Shown here in pieces: positions 49,971 through 59,239 of a stretch of DNA of 64,000 nt. This DNA is from DAIQRJ01 sp963708795 (GTDB lineage Bacteria; Actinomycetota; Actinomycetes; Propionibacteriales; DAIQRJ01): assembly GCA_963708795.1 (NCBI GenBank), contig CAVPUH010000012.1, positions 124,001-188,000 on the forward strand. Direction: 5' to 3'. Every line of letters begins with the position of its first letter. Position 1 is the first letter of the stretch. Below the pieces are notes generated by a model that saw only the letters and a program-made list of their open reading frames with translations, had not been told where the DNA came from and made no database searches. Made by a program: the position numbers and the translations under genes.

Positions 49971-52076
49971 ATGGCTGCCAACCCGAAAGCCCGCAAGCCC
50001 GACCAGGGCGCCCCAGAACCTCGTGGACCGGAGGGATCACCGACGGCCCAGCTCTCGCAGGAGGGGCAGTTCCTCACGACCGCCCAGGGTCTGCGGCTGC
50101 CGGACACCGACCACTCCCTCAAGGCGGGTGACCGTGGCCCGACGCTGTTGGAGGACTTCCATCTGCGGGAGAAGATCACGCACTTCGACCACGAACGAAT
50201 CCCCGAGCGGGTGGTTCACGCGCGCGGAGCTGCCGCGCACGGCGTGTTCGAGTCCTACGGCACCGGATCCGGTGTCACCAAGGCCGGCTTCCTGGCAGGC
50301 AAGGGCCGGACCACCCCGGTTTTCGTCAGGTTCTCGACGGTGCTCGGATCGAGGGGTTCGGGCGACACCGTGCGTGACACGCGTGGGTTCGCCGTGAAGT
50401 TCTACACCGACGAAGGCACCTTCGACCTGGTCGGCAACAACATGCCGGTGTTCTTCATCCAGGACGCGATCAAGTTCCCCGACATCATCCATGCAGCCAA
50501 GCCGCAGCCGGACCGGGAGATCCCCCAGGCGCAGAGCGCTCACGACACGTTCTGGGACTTCGTGTCACTGCACACCGAGGCCACCCATCACGTGATGTGG
50601 AACATGAGCGACCGGGGCATCCCCAGGTCCTACCGGACGATGGAGGGATTCGGCGTCCACACCTTTCGGCTCGTCAACGCGGCGGGGGAGTCGAGCCTGG
50701 TGAAGTTCCACTGGAAGCCGGTCGCCGGCGTGCACTCGCTGGTCTGGGAGGAAGCGCAGATCGCTGCCGGTGTGGATCCCGACTTCCATCGCCGCGACCT
50801 CGCCGACGCCATCGAAGCCGGCGCGTATCCCGAGTGGGAGTTCGGCATCCAGGTGATGCCCGACGACGGCACCGACACGTTCGCGGGCATCGACCTCCTC
50901 GACCCGACCAAGCTCGTGCCCGAGGAACTCGCGCCGGTCCAGATGATCGGCAAGCTGACGCTGGACCGCAACCCGACCAACTACTTCGCCGAGACCGAGC
51001 AGGTCGCCTTCCACACCGGCAACCTGGTGCCCGGCATCGAACCCACCAACGATCCGCTCATGCAGGGCAGGCTGTTCTCCTACCTCGACACGCAGATCAC
51101 CCGGCTGGGCGGGCCCAACTTCACCCAGCTCCCGATCAACCGGCCGCACGCGCCCGTGAACGACATGCTGCGCGACGGCATGCACCAGACGGCCGTCCAT
51201 ACCGGCACCGCCCCGTACCGGCCGAACAGCATCGACGCCGGGGAGCCACTCGTGGCCACCGCTGCCGAAGGGGCGTACGTGCAACTGCCCCGACCGGTCG
51301 ACGGGCCGGTCGTGCGCGCGAACCCGGTGTCGTTCTCCGACCACGTGACGCAGCCGGCGATGTTCTACCGCAGCCTCACTCCCGTCGAGCAGGCCCACGT
51401 CGTCGAGGCCTTCACCTTCGAACTCGGCAAGGTGTACGAGCAGGCGATCAAGGAGCGTGAACTGGCCGTGCTCGCGCGGGTCGACACGGATCTGTGTGCG
51501 CAGGTCGCCGCCGGCCTCGGCCTGGCCGCCCCGACCGGAGAGCCCGTCGGCGAGGTCGACCTGTCGCCCGCGCTCTCCCAGGTCGTCACCGAACCCGGCC
51601 CGATCGCCGGCCGCCACGTCGGTGTCATCGCCGACGCCGGGGCCGACCTCGCCGGCATCAGGAAGCTGCGGACAGCTGTCGAACGACTCGGCGCCACGCT
51701 GTTGGTGATCGCGCCGGTCGGTGGTGTCCTCAAGAAGGGCCGCGCCGCCCAGACCGTAGACCGGACGAACCTCACCGCGCGATCGATCGAATTCGATGCG
51801 CTCGTCGTGGCGGACGGCACCACGCCCAGCGGCGACATCAAGCTCGCCATTCTGCTCCAGGAGGCGTACCGGCACTGCAAGCCCATCGCGGCGTGGGGAA
51901 CCGGCGCCGCCGTCCTCACCAGCGCCTCGATTCCCCTCGACGGGCCGGGCGTCCTGGTCGCCGACGCGGTGGCGAAGCCGTTCACCGACGCCCTCGCCCA
52001 GCTGGGCGGCCTTCACCGGGTGTGGGCTCGAGCCGACCAGGTGATGGCGTCCGCCGTCCCGCCCGCCGTCGTGTGA
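49971..52076 (+). CDS. katE: Large-subunit catalase, HPII type
   Basis: The 701-residue haem catalase breaks down hydrogen peroxide. Catalytic His in ERVVHARGAAAHGVFE near 79-94, Asn in DLVGNNMPVFFIQDA near 153-167, haem Tyr in GRLFSYLDTQITR near 364-376, and a C-terminal class I glutamine-amidotransferase-like domain (about 540-700: HVGVIADAGADLAGI, VADGTTPSGDIKLAI). This domain marks clade II catalases. ATG at 49971 follows CTGGAG; it starts with a 35-residue polar tail. A tiny acidic gene follows 43 bases later. Confidence 0.95.
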   Translation: MAANPKARKPDQGAPEPRGPEGSPTAQLSQEGQFLTTAQGLRLPDTDHSLKAGDRGPTLLEDFHLREKITHFDHERIPERVVHARGAAAHGVFESYGTGSGVTKAGFLAGKGRTTPVFVRFSTVLGSRGSGDTVRDTRGFAVKFYTDEGTFDLVGNNMPVFFIQDAIKFPDIIHAAKPQPDREIPQAQSAHDTFWDFVSLHTEATHHVMWNMSDRGIPRSYRTMEGFGVHTFRLVNAAGESSLVKFHWKPVAGVHSLVWEEAQIAAGVDPDFHRRDLADAIEAGAYPEWEFGIQVMPDDGTDTFAGIDLLDPTKLVPEELAPVQMIGKLTLDRNPTNYFAETEQVAFHTGNLVPGIEPTNDPLMQGRLFSYLDTQITRLGGPNFTQLPINRPHAPVNDMLRDGMHQTAVHTGTAPYRPNSIDAGEPLVATAAEGAYVQLPRPVDGPVVRANPVSFSDHVTQPAMFYRSLTPVEQAHVVEAFTFELGKVYEQAIKERELAVLARVDTDLCAQVAAGLGLAAPTGEPVGEVDLSPALSQVVTEPGPIAGRHVGVIADAGADLAGIRKLRTAVERLGATLLVIAPVGGVLKKGRAAQTVDRTNLTARSIEFDALVVADGTTPSGDIKLAILLQEAYRHCKPIAAWGTGAAVLTSASIPLDGPGVLVADAVAKPFTDALAQLGGLHRVWARADQVMASAVPPAVV

Positions 52077-52119
52077 CCCGCCGGGACACTGTGTCCCCTA
52101 CCTGCAAAGGACCTGGCCC

Positions 52120-52299
52120 ATGAGCACGAATCGGCCACCCGCCGATCCGAATCCCCCAGAGGTCCTGAACCCGGACTCGATGAACGAGGCCGACGATCGG
52201 CAACCTGCTGACGACGAGAACGGCGCCTCGATCCTCACGCCGGACGGCGACCTGGACCCCGATGCCGAACACGACCCGACGGTGCCCCACGGGAGTTGA
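52120..52299 (+). CDS. Small acidic, disordered protein
   Basis: The 59-residue product starts MSTNRPPADPNPPEVLNPD and is rich in Asp, Glu, Asn and Pro with almost no hydrophobic residues; it must be intrinsically disordered. ATG at 52120 follows AAAGGA by 10 bases. Its position just after katE suggests co-expression under peroxide or stationary-phase stress. Family unknown; small acidic proteins of this style occur near stress genes in actinobacteria. Confidence 0.6.
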   Translation: MSTNRPPADPNPPEVLNPDSMNEADDRQPADDENGASILTPDGDLDPDAEHDPTVPHGS

Positions 52300-52365
52300 G
52301 TCGTCGGGCACAGGTCTGACCGGTCGGGCACCGCGCCTCGGCTAGTCGCTCGCCACGACCCGCGC

Positions 52366-53277
52366 TCAGGTCAGCGTGGCGCGAAGAAGGTCTTCGAGGC
52401 CACGGCGAATCGCGTTCGGTGACAGGTCGGGCCGGTTGGTCGTCACGGCGGGCAGGATGTGGGCGGGATCGGGGAGGAAGCCGAGGATGTCGACGACCAT
52501 CCAGAAGCGCGCAGCCTCGGGATCCGGGTCGAGTAGACCGCCCGCCCGCACGTAACCCGCACGGAAATCCTCAGCATCCGTTGACGAATGCATCATGGCG
52601 AAGTCCGAGCACATGTGGGCCACGTCGAGGTCAGCGGGTCCCCAGGACGTCTCGGCCCAGTCGATCACGCCGGTCACGGTGTCGCCCTCCCACAGGACGT
52701 TGCCCAGGTGGAAGTCTCGGTGGATCAGGCCGCGTCGGGTCGGCGGCGGCCCGGCGTCCTTGAGGTCGATCGCATGCCGCCAGAGACTCGGCCACCGTCC
52801 CCAGGTCGGCACCGTGAGGTCGGCCGGACCGCGTAACGAGAACGTCGGAGGTTCATCCGTTTCCCCGACCGGCTGACGATGTATCGCTACCGCAAGTCGC
52901 GCGAGATCGCTGACGGCAGCCGGCTCGAGCCGATCGAGCCGGGACTGACCCGGACGCCAGGTCATCAAGACTGCCGGAGCACCGGCTCGCTCGCCCGTCG
53001 GGTCGGCCGCGACCAACCGTGGAACCGGTAACCCTGAGCCGGCCAGCAGGTCGCAGGCAAGGGCCTCTCGCCGCGCGTGCTCGCGTCCCGTCTCGCCCCA
53101 TGCACTGGGCTCAGCCCAACGGAGGACCAAGCGCGCGCCGTCCACGAGCCGCACCAGCCACTTCGTGTTGGTCAGGCCCCCACCGATGGGTGCGACGTTG
53201 TGGACGGCCGTCGGCGCCACTGATGCCACCCACTCGCGCGCAACCTCGGGAAGCGGCGTGGAAGGGTCGTGGGCCAC
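52366..53277 (-). CDS. Aminoglycoside phosphotransferase (APH)-family kinase
   Basis: A 303-residue member of the APH/choline-kinase superfamily. GGGLTNTKWLVRLVDGARLVLRW (given by ends) forms the nucleotide-binding lobe near 33-55, RGLIHRDFHLGNVLW near 183-197 carries the catalytic Asp and Asn, and VTGVIDWAETSWGPADLDVAH near 202-222 carries the second metal-binding Asp. Similarity is to the broad ACAD10-like group, so the substrate need not be an antibiotic. It converges on the small acidic gene. Confidence 0.87.
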   Translation of the reverse strand: MAHDPSTPLPEVAREWVASVAPTAVHNVAPIGGGLTNTKWLVRLVDGARLVLRWAEPSAWGETGREHARREALACDLLAGSGLPVPRLVAADPTGERAGAPAVLMTWRPGQSRLDRLEPAAVSDLARLAVAIHRQPVGETDEPPTFSLRGPADLTVPTWGRWPSLWRHAIDLKDAGPPPTRRGLIHRDFHLGNVLWEGDTVTGVIDWAETSWGPADLDVAHMCSDFAMMHSSTDAEDFRAGYVRAGGLLDPDPEAARFWMVVDILGFLPDPAHILPAVTTNRPDLSPNAIRRGLEDLLRATLT

Positions 53278-53363
53278 GCGGTGACGCTACAACCCACCTC
53301 GGCCATCGCACCTGGCCCACTATGGCCCGCGCGCCCGGAACGAGGCGACTCGCCGTCGAGTGG

Positions 53364-53393
53364 TTGGCATCGATAACGGTTTTGTTCGATACT
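53364..53393 (+). promoter_or_regulatory. Promoter candidate for the gene at 53400
   Basis: TTGGCA at 53364-53369 and GATACT at 53388-53393 are 18 bases apart in an unusually AT-rich patch. Transcription would begin near 53400, where the GTG start is, so the message would be leaderless. Confidence 0.45.
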
Positions 53394-53399
53394 AATCGC

Positions 53400-53666
53400 G
53401 TGACGACGCGTTCTGCTCCGCCTCGGCCGGTGCCACGCCAACGCGTTCTCAACGAGGCCTGGCCCGACCAGCCCGGACATGCCCGTGACCGCCGACCCAT
53501 CCCCGTCATCATCCGTGTCGTGTGGTCGGTCGACGGGGAAGAGCACCTCCCCTCGGCGGCCACCGCCTGGACGAACGACCGGGTCCGCGTCGGTCTTCAC
53601 GACCCGCGGTACGGCAAGGCCGACATCTGGCTACCGGCCGCCGACGTCGAGCGCGCACACACCTGA
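53400..53666 (+). CDS. Conserved-looking hypothetical protein
   Basis: An 88-residue product from GTG 53400. The C-terminal part is well organised: RRPIPVIIRVVWSVDGEEHL near 32-51, then RVRVGLHDPRYGKADIWLPAADVER near 63-87, given by its ends. It looks like a small beta-rich domain. No family recognised. It is divergent from the APH gene. The promoter fits a leaderless start. Confidence 0.55.
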   Translation: MTTRSAPPRPVPRQRVLNEAWPDQPGHARDRRPIPVIIRVVWSVDGEEHLPSAATAWTNDRVRVGLHDPRYGKADIWLPAADVERAHT

Positions 53667-53709
53667 AGAGAACCGCGTCGCTCCTTGACCGGCTCGAGTC
53701 AGGATCAGG

Positions 53710-54297
53710 TCATGTCCGTGTGCTCGGGACCACCTGGCGCACCATCACACAGTTGCCCAGCCCCTTGGGCCGGTCGTAGGTGAACCCCTCCCGCTCGTAC
53801 ATCGTCCGGGTCCCGTTGTACAGGAACGACGAGTTCCTCTTCCGAACCCCACCGGTGTCGTGCGGGTAGCCCTCGACCACTCCGCCGCCGGCCTGCGCGA
53901 TCAGGTCCACGGCTCCACGCAGAGCGAGCGCCGCCAGGCCCTGACCGCGAAGTCCACGCTCGACCAGAATGCAGGTGACCCGGTAGTCAGGTAGTCGCTC
54001 GGCCGTCGCGAGGTACTCCTTCCGGTGCTGGATGTCAGGCAGCTCCTCGGGCGATCCGTACTCCGCCCAGGCGACGGCCCGCTCGCTGTCGTAGACCAGA
54101 GCTGCGTGCGCGATCCCGTCGACCACCAGACGTTGCTTGAATGCCCGGTTCCCCTCGGCGCTCTGCCCCTTCTCGGCGCAGTCAGGATGGAACTTCGTGC
54201 ACCAGCAGCTGGCGAACATGCCCTTGTTCCGGTCGACCAGAGCCGCGAAGTCGTCGAACGTGTCCGGCGTGAGCGCCTTGATCGTGAAGTCGGACAT
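53710..54297 (-). CDS. GNAT-family acetyltransferase
   Basis: The 195-residue protein starts MSDFTIKALTPDTFDDFAAL and has a Cys-rich stretch (MFASCWCTKFHPDC near 26-39). The acetyl-CoA binding motif is VTCILVERGLRGQGLAALALRGAVDL, given by ends, and the last strand YEREGFTYDRPKG. The early CWC-type motif is seen in a group of uncharacterised GNAT proteins. An ATG five codons upstream is possible. It is followed on the same strand by nothing, and preceded by a DinB gene. Confidence 0.85.
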   Translation of the reverse strand: MSDFTIKALTPDTFDDFAALVDRNKGMFASCWCTKFHPDCAEKGQSAEGNRAFKQRLVVDGIAHAALVYDSERAVAWAEYGSPEELPDIQHRKEYLATAERLPDYRVTCILVERGLRGQGLAALALRGAVDLIAQAGGGVVEGYPHDTGGVRKRNSSFLYNGTRTMYEREGFTYDRPKGLGNCVMVRQVVPSTRT

Positions 54298-54348
54298 GGC
54301 GGCAAAGTACAACAGGCGGGGAGATTCGCCGTTCCGACCGGGGTCGCG

Positions 54349-54882
54349 TCAGGGTGGATCATTGCCGGTCAGGCCGTCGACCGCCTCGCGGATGATCGAG
54401 GCCTGGCCGGTGTGGAGGAGGTTCTCTTCGAGGATGTCCATCAGTGCACGCCGCCTGTTCACGACGTAGTCGCCGTCCCAGCTCAGAGTGACGTCGAGGC
54501 CGCCGCCACCGATCATGTCGACCCACGCCTGCCGCGACCGGTCGATCGTGTCGTACCAAAGCGCGTACAGATCGTCAGGCTTGTCGCTGATGGCCGATTC
54601 CCAACTCCAGTCCGGTTGGTCGTCGGGGTTGGCGTTGTCCCACGGCGGTCCCAGCGGGTGGCCGAGAGTGCGCGCTGTCCACTCTGCCTCGACCGCGGCC
54701 AGGTGCTTGATCAGCCAGCCCAGGGTCAGCTGAGACGGTGCGTGTCGCAGTCGGAGCTGGCGGGCGTCCAGGCCACCGGACTTCCAAGCGAACTGCCGAT
54801 GGACGCGGTCGAGGGCGAACACGAGCAGCTCGCCTTCGGTCCCGGCTGGACAATCGGGGAACGGGATCTGCGTGTAGTCCAC
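54349..54882 (-). CDS. DinB-family protein (DUF664)
   Basis: A 177-residue four-helix protein with the DUF664 pattern: ELLVFALDRVHRQFAWKSGGL, LTLGWLIKHLAAVEAEW near 53-69, DLYALWYDTIDRSRQAW and MDILEENLLHTGQASIIREAVDGLTGNDPP, the last given by its ends. The His residues in KHL and LLHTGQ are likely metal ligands, as in mycothiol-dependent maleylpyruvate isomerase relatives. It is the second DinB-type protein of the window. Confidence 0.87.
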   Translation of the reverse strand: MDYTQIPFPDCPAGTEGELLVFALDRVHRQFAWKSGGLDARQLRLRHAPSQLTLGWLIKHLAAVEAEWTARTLGHPLGPPWDNANPDDQPDWSWESAISDKPDDLYALWYDTIDRSRQAWVDMIGGGGLDVTLSWDGDYVVNRRRALMDILEENLLHTGQASIIREAVDGLTGNDPP

Positions 54883-54919
54883 GCCCGAAATGCTAGGTGG
54901 CGGGGAGCGATGAACACGC

Positions 54920-55085
54920 TGACCAGGTGGAGAAGGTGCGCATCGGTTGGCCGGGCGCTTGTACGAACGACTCGGCTACCGCGTCGTCGGCAGTGAGCCC
55001 GACGAGTGGAAGGAGATGGGGCCGGACGGCACGGTCAGTACCCACCGAACCATGTGCACCATCTTGAGCAAGCCGCTCCGGTGGC
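54920..55085 (+). pseudogene. GNAT acetyltransferase, C-terminal remnant
   Basis: RLYERLGYRVVGSEPDEWKE and DGTVSTHRTMCTILSKPL match the last strands of GNAT proteins, with G-x-G acetyl-CoA site already lost upstream. The frame continues through the family's usual end without a stop, into sequence complementary to the ABC gene's end. No start is seen. It lies between the divergent ends of two gene groups and is probably a left-over. Confidence 0.5.
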
Positions 55086-55111
55086 GAGGGCTGCGCTCCG
55101 AGCCGGTACTG

Positions 55112-56944
55112 CTATTCGTATCCGGTGGCTTGAAGTCGGTACAGGCCTGCGTAGTGGCCGTTGCGGGCGATGAGCTCGGTGTGGGTGCCGTCCTCGATGA
55201 GCCGGCCGGCGTGGAGGACGAGGATGCGGTCGGCTTCGCGGGTGGTGGAGAACCGGTGGGTGACGAGGAGGGTGACCGCTCCCCGCGCCTGGCCCGCTGA
55301 AGCGGCGGCTTCGGCAAATCGTTGGAACATGGCGCGTTCGCCGTGTGCGTCGAGGGATGCAGTGGGTTCGTCGAGGACGAGGAGCAGCGGCGATGGTCGC
55401 ATCTGGCCGCGGGCGAGGGCGAGTCGCTGCCACTGACCACCGGACAGTCCGACGCCGCGGTCCCATCGTGTCCCCAGCTGGGTCTCCAGCTTCTGGGGAA
55501 GATGGTCGACCAGGGTGCTGGCATCGGCGTGGCGGATCGCGTCTGTGACCAGGCTTCGGTTGTCGATCTGATCGAGATCGCCGACGCCGACCGATTCGCG
55601 GAGCAGGAGCTCGAGCGTCGCGTAGTCCTGGAAGGCCGCGGTGGTCTCGTCATGCCAGGCTTCGATCGCGATGTCGCACAAGTCCACGCCGTCGATGCTG
55701 ATGCTGCCGCTGGTGGGTTGGTAGAGGCCGATGAGCAGCTTGACGAGCGTGGACTTGCCGGCGCCGTTCTCGCCCACGATCGCGACCACTGAGCCGGCGG
55801 CGAGGTCGATGGTGAGGTCGTACAGCGCGGGCCCATCGCTCGTTTCGTACGTGAACGTGACGTGGTCGAGGCAGATGCCCTCGCGGAGCCGGTCGGGTGG
55901 GGTCAGCGTGCCGGCATAGCGGTGTCGGTCGTGTTCGGCGATGGCGTCGAGCCAACGGATCCGGCGGACGAGGCGTGCCGTGTCGATGAGGCCTCCGGCG
56001 CCGCCGACGCCGTCGACGGTGGAGACCGTGGCCTGTTGGATCTGCCGGGCGGCGACCACGCCCACCACGACCGCGCTGGCAGATGCATGGCCGTTGGCGG
56101 CGGCCCACACCAACCACACGATGACGGCGCCGAGCACGAGTGTGAACAGGGCGTCCTCGACGAAGCTGATCCATGCCGAGTCCTTCTCCGCCTTGACGAC
56201 AGGTCGACGCCAGACCCCGACCGTGGCACGGAGCCGCGACCGGAACGCCGGCCCGGCGCCGAACACGCGGAGTTCCATGGCTGCTTCGGGCGTGGCCAGC
56301 CGGTCGGTCAGATGCCGGACCAGCCGTCCGTCGGTGGCGGACTCCTCCTCGGCGGCCTGGGTGCGGCGGTAACGGATCCGGGATCCCATGAGGGCGGGGA
56401 CGGCGGTGAGTGCGAGGAAGAGCAGGCGGGCGTCGACCAGGCCGACCATGGTGAGGGTGACGATGGCCATGACGATGGTGTCGACGTTGTAGAGCAGGCT
56501 CGACAGGCCACCGCCGAGGATGCCGCGGTTCTGGCGCAGGATCTGGATCTCGTCGGCGATGTCGGGCCGTTCGAAGTGCGCGATGCCGGGCATCGTCCCG
56601 GTGGTGGCCGCGATGCGGCGGTCGAGTTCGAACCCGATCTGTTCGGCCAGGGTGATCCGTGCTCCGCCCGCGGCCAGCCCCAGCGACCAGTTGATGGCCA
56701 CGGTGGCGACCAGGGCGGCCACGCCGACGACGGCCAGTGTCGCATCGTGGCTGATGGTGGCCTGGACGATGAACCCCGCCCACAAGGCGGTGAGCGCGAC
56801 CAGGGCGCTGCCCAGTACGCCCAGACACGCGACGACCGTCCGACCGGGGTGATGACGGAAGCTCGTCCCCAGCAGAAGCCGCACGGCGTGCCCGACGTCG
56901 CTCAGCATCCCGCCCGGCACGGTGACTGCTCCGTCGTCACTCAT
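55112..56944 (-). CDS. ABC exporter half-transporter
   Basis: The 610-residue product has six membrane helices (about 30-330) and a full ATPase domain: Walker A VVAIVGENGAGKSTLVKLLIG near 396-416, given by ends, signature GVGLSGGQWQRLALARG, Walker B LLLVLDEPTASLD and switch His in LLVTHRFST. ATG at 56944 overlaps the upstream partner's stop by 8 bases. Both ATPases of this pair look complete, unlike the pair at 45946-49395. The style (GENGAGKST, LSGGQWQR) is that of actinobacterial peptide/lantibiotic-type exporters. Substrate unknown. Confidence 0.9.
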   Translation of the reverse strand: MSDDGAVTVPGGMLSDVGHAVRLLLGTSFRHHPGRTVVACLGVLGSALVALTALWAGFIVQATISHDATLAVVGVAALVATVAINWSLGLAAGGARITLAEQIGFELDRRIAATTGTMPGIAHFERPDIADEIQILRQNRGILGGGLSSLLYNVDTIVMAIVTLTMVGLVDARLLFLALTAVPALMGSRIRYRRTQAAEEESATDGRLVRHLTDRLATPEAAMELRVFGAGPAFRSRLRATVGVWRRPVVKAEKDSAWISFVEDALFTLVLGAVIVWLVWAAANGHASASAVVVGVVAARQIQQATVSTVDGVGGAGGLIDTARLVRRIRWLDAIAEHDRHRYAGTLTPPDRLREGICLDHVTFTYETSDGPALYDLTIDLAAGSVVAIVGENGAGKSTLVKLLIGLYQPTSGSISIDGVDLCDIAIEAWHDETTAAFQDYATLELLLRESVGVGDLDQIDNRSLVTDAIRHADASTLVDHLPQKLETQLGTRWDRGVGLSGGQWQRLALARGQMRPSPLLLVLDEPTASLDAHGERAMFQRFAEAAASAGQARGAVTLLVTHRFSTTREADRILVLHAGRLIEDGTHTELIARNGHYAGLYRLQATGYE

Positions 56945-58748
56945 CGGTGGTCCAGACGTCCCCGGTGGGTGCGGGATCGCCGGTGAACAGGGCTGCCTGC
57001 AGCCTGAACATCTCGGCGTAGCGGCCCCCGGCCGCGACCAACTGCTCATGGGTGCCGTCTTCGACCAGGACGCCGCCGTCGAGGACGACGATCCGGTCGG
57101 CGTGCCGAACGCTGGACAGGCGATGTGACACCAGCACGGTGGTGACACCGCGGGTGACCTCGAGGAACCGATCGAAGAGCTCCACCTCGGCCCGCACATC
57201 GAGGGCCGCGGTCGGCTCGTCGAGAATGAGCAGACCGGCTCCCTGGCCCACCGCTGCCAACGCCCGAGCCAGCGCGACCCGCTGCCACTGCCCACCCGAG
57301 AGATCCGTGCCGCCTGGGTAGGCAGCCGACAACGGGGTGTCCAGCGATGTGGTCAGACCGGTGGCGCCGGCCGCCTGCAGCGCCGATTGGATCCTCGTGT
57401 CGTCGAGACCCTCGACGGTCAGGGTGACGTTGTCGCGCAGCGAGAGGTCGTAGCGGCCGAACGACTGGAAGATCGCCGCGGTGCGGCCACGACGCGGATC
57501 CGCGTGTGAGTGGTCGACCAAGACCTCACCGTTGGCGGGGGTGTAGAGGCCGGTGAGGAGTTTGACGATCGTCGACTTACCGGCACCGTTCGCACCGACG
57601 ATGGCCAATGCCTGCCCCGCGGGCACGTGCAGGCTCAGACCGGCGAGGACCGGGCTGGGCGCGCCGGGATACGCGAAGTGCACGTCGTCGAGGTCGATCG
57701 ACACCGCGTGGCCCGCCCGATGTTCGTGTGCTGACTCCGCAGCGATGGTGTCGTCCGCGAACTCACACTCGAGGTCGGCGAGGTTGCGCAGCTCTCGACT
57801 CGCGCGTGCGACGCCACTCATCTCATAGCCGGCCTCCGCGACCGCCGCGGTCCCGATGATCGCCTGCACGAACACGGTGACCGCGCCGATCGACACCGCA
57901 CCGACGAACGCACGATGGCCGAGCACCCCCAGCACCACCGCATGTGAGGCGACCAGCGCGACCACTCCGAACACGACGATCGCACTGATCTCGCTGCGCC
58001 GACGCCACACGGCGGTCATCGCGGATGTCCATGTGTCGACGAACCGGTGCTCGATCCACGGAGCGAGCGAGAACACCCGGATCTCCTTGGCCACCGACGG
58101 TTCGGACAACAGCGTCCGGTAGTACTCCGCGCGGCGTCGGCTGGTCCCGGTCACCTCGACCAGCTCGTCGGTGGCCACCGCCAACCAGCGGGCGTCCAAC
58201 CACACCAACAGCCCGTAGGTCGCAAACAGCAGCAGCGGCGCCCACCAGGCGAAGGCGAACAGCAGACAGCCGCTCACAAGGCCGGTGATCCGCAGACGCG
58301 AGCCGCTGACCAGCCCACGCAGTGACCAGTAGTAGACGTTCTCGCGGGTCGCCTCGGTCGCGCGGCCGATCCGGGGCGCCACCTCGGCGTCTTCCAGATG
58401 TCCGATGGTCACCGGACCGAGCACCGTGCGGGCGAGCATGTCCTCGACCGACGCGAGATACGCCCCCGACAAGCCCGCCTGCGCGATCTCACCGACCAGC
58501 ATCACCGCGGCCAGCACCAGTGAGACCACCACGAACACGAACGCTGCCGACACGCCCCGGCCGAACGCGTCCGGAGCATCCGCGTCGGCGATCGCCTCCA
58601 CGACCCGGCCGGTCGCCACCATCAGCACCGCCGGTAGCGCACCACCCAGCACCACGCACATCGCGAGAGCGAGTGTCCGGCGGCGGTCGGCGCGCCACAA
58701 CACCGACAGCATCAACACCGGAAGTGCGGCGCTCAGTCGTCCCCGCAC
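56937..58748 (-). CDS. ABC exporter half-transporter, partner
   Basis: The 603-residue product has six membrane helices (about 25-320) and an ATPase with Walker A LAIVGANGAGKSTIVKLLTG near 379-398, signature TDLSGGQWQRVALARAL, Walker B LLILDEPTAALD and LVSHRLSS. It is the first gene of the pair, co-translated with the next. Gene remnants lie upstream and downstream, so the pair may have arrived with, or displaced, other genes. Confidence 0.9.
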   Translation of the reverse strand: MRGRLSAALPVLMLSVLWRADRRRTLALAMCVVLGGALPAVLMVATGRVVEAIADADAPDAFGRGVSAAFVFVVVSLVLAAVMLVGEIAQAGLSGAYLASVEDMLARTVLGPVTIGHLEDAEVAPRIGRATEATRENVYYWSLRGLVSGSRLRITGLVSGCLLFAFAWWAPLLLFATYGLLVWLDARWLAVATDELVEVTGTSRRRAEYYRTLLSEPSVAKEIRVFSLAPWIEHRFVDTWTSAMTAVWRRRSEISAIVVFGVVALVASHAVVLGVLGHRAFVGAVSIGAVTVFVQAIIGTAAVAEAGYEMSGVARASRELRNLADLECEFADDTIAAESAHEHRAGHAVSIDLDDVHFAYPGAPSPVLAGLSLHVPAGQALAIVGANGAGKSTIVKLLTGLYTPANGEVLVDHSHADPRRGRTAAIFQSFGRYDLSLRDNVTLTVEGLDDTRIQSALQAAGATGLTTSLDTPLSAAYPGGTDLSGGQWQRVALARALAAVGQGAGLLILDEPTAALDVRAEVELFDRFLEVTRGVTTVLVSHRLSSVRHADRIVVLDGGVLVEDGTHEQLVAAGGRYAEMFRLQAALFTGDPAPTGDVWTTDE

Positions 58749-58938
58749 GTCGCCAGGCCCCCACCGTCGGATCGGACACGCCGGACGGCGACCCGTCCCG
58801 ACGGCGAACGTAAGCGACGAACCGTGCCGTGCGCGATCCGTTTTCCACGCGGTCCCAGGCCAGGACCTGGGGCATGGCCGAGGCCCTTGACAACCAACGG
58901 TCCGGTGGGTCGCTCGACCCGACGACGATCACACGTGG

Positions 58939-59238
58939 TTACCAGTTGTCCGTACGGGCCCCCACCTCCAAGACGACGTGGGATCGCGATGCCGGCGTCG
59001 AGATGGCCGTGCTCGTGTCCTGCAGCCAGATCATTGCGTCCCCTACCGGCTCCTTCCCGGCCGGGAGCACGGCGTCGAAGGCGTCGAGCGGGACGTACAT
59101 CCACGTCGACCCGTTGGCGAGAGCGCGAGCTTGTAGCGCGGCCGCCGCGGTCGACTTCCCGCTACACGGCGCACCCGTCAATACGATCATCCGACCAACC
59201 TGCGGCGGTGAAATCTCAGGTGGGAGGAGCGTCGTCAC
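58939..59238 (-). pseudogene. P-loop kinase, truncated
   Basis: Ninety-nine residues: RMIVLTGAPCSGKSTAAAAL with Walker A near 16-35, then YVPLDAFDAVLPAGKE, as in chloramphenicol-phosphotransferase-like or shikimate-kinase-like proteins, and HVVLEVGARTDNW before a TAA. The family usually has about 170 residues. The same frame continues after the TAA with VIVVGSSDPPDRWLSRAS, so an in-frame stop may have cut the gene, but the continuation has no recognisable kinase motif. Its start is next to the inverted repeat at 59240. Confidence 0.55.
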
Positions 59239-59239
59239 G

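Noticed and set aside
52302..52330. Direct repeat GTCGGGCAC before the APH end
   Set aside because: Only nine bases, two copies in GC-rich sequence; likely chance.
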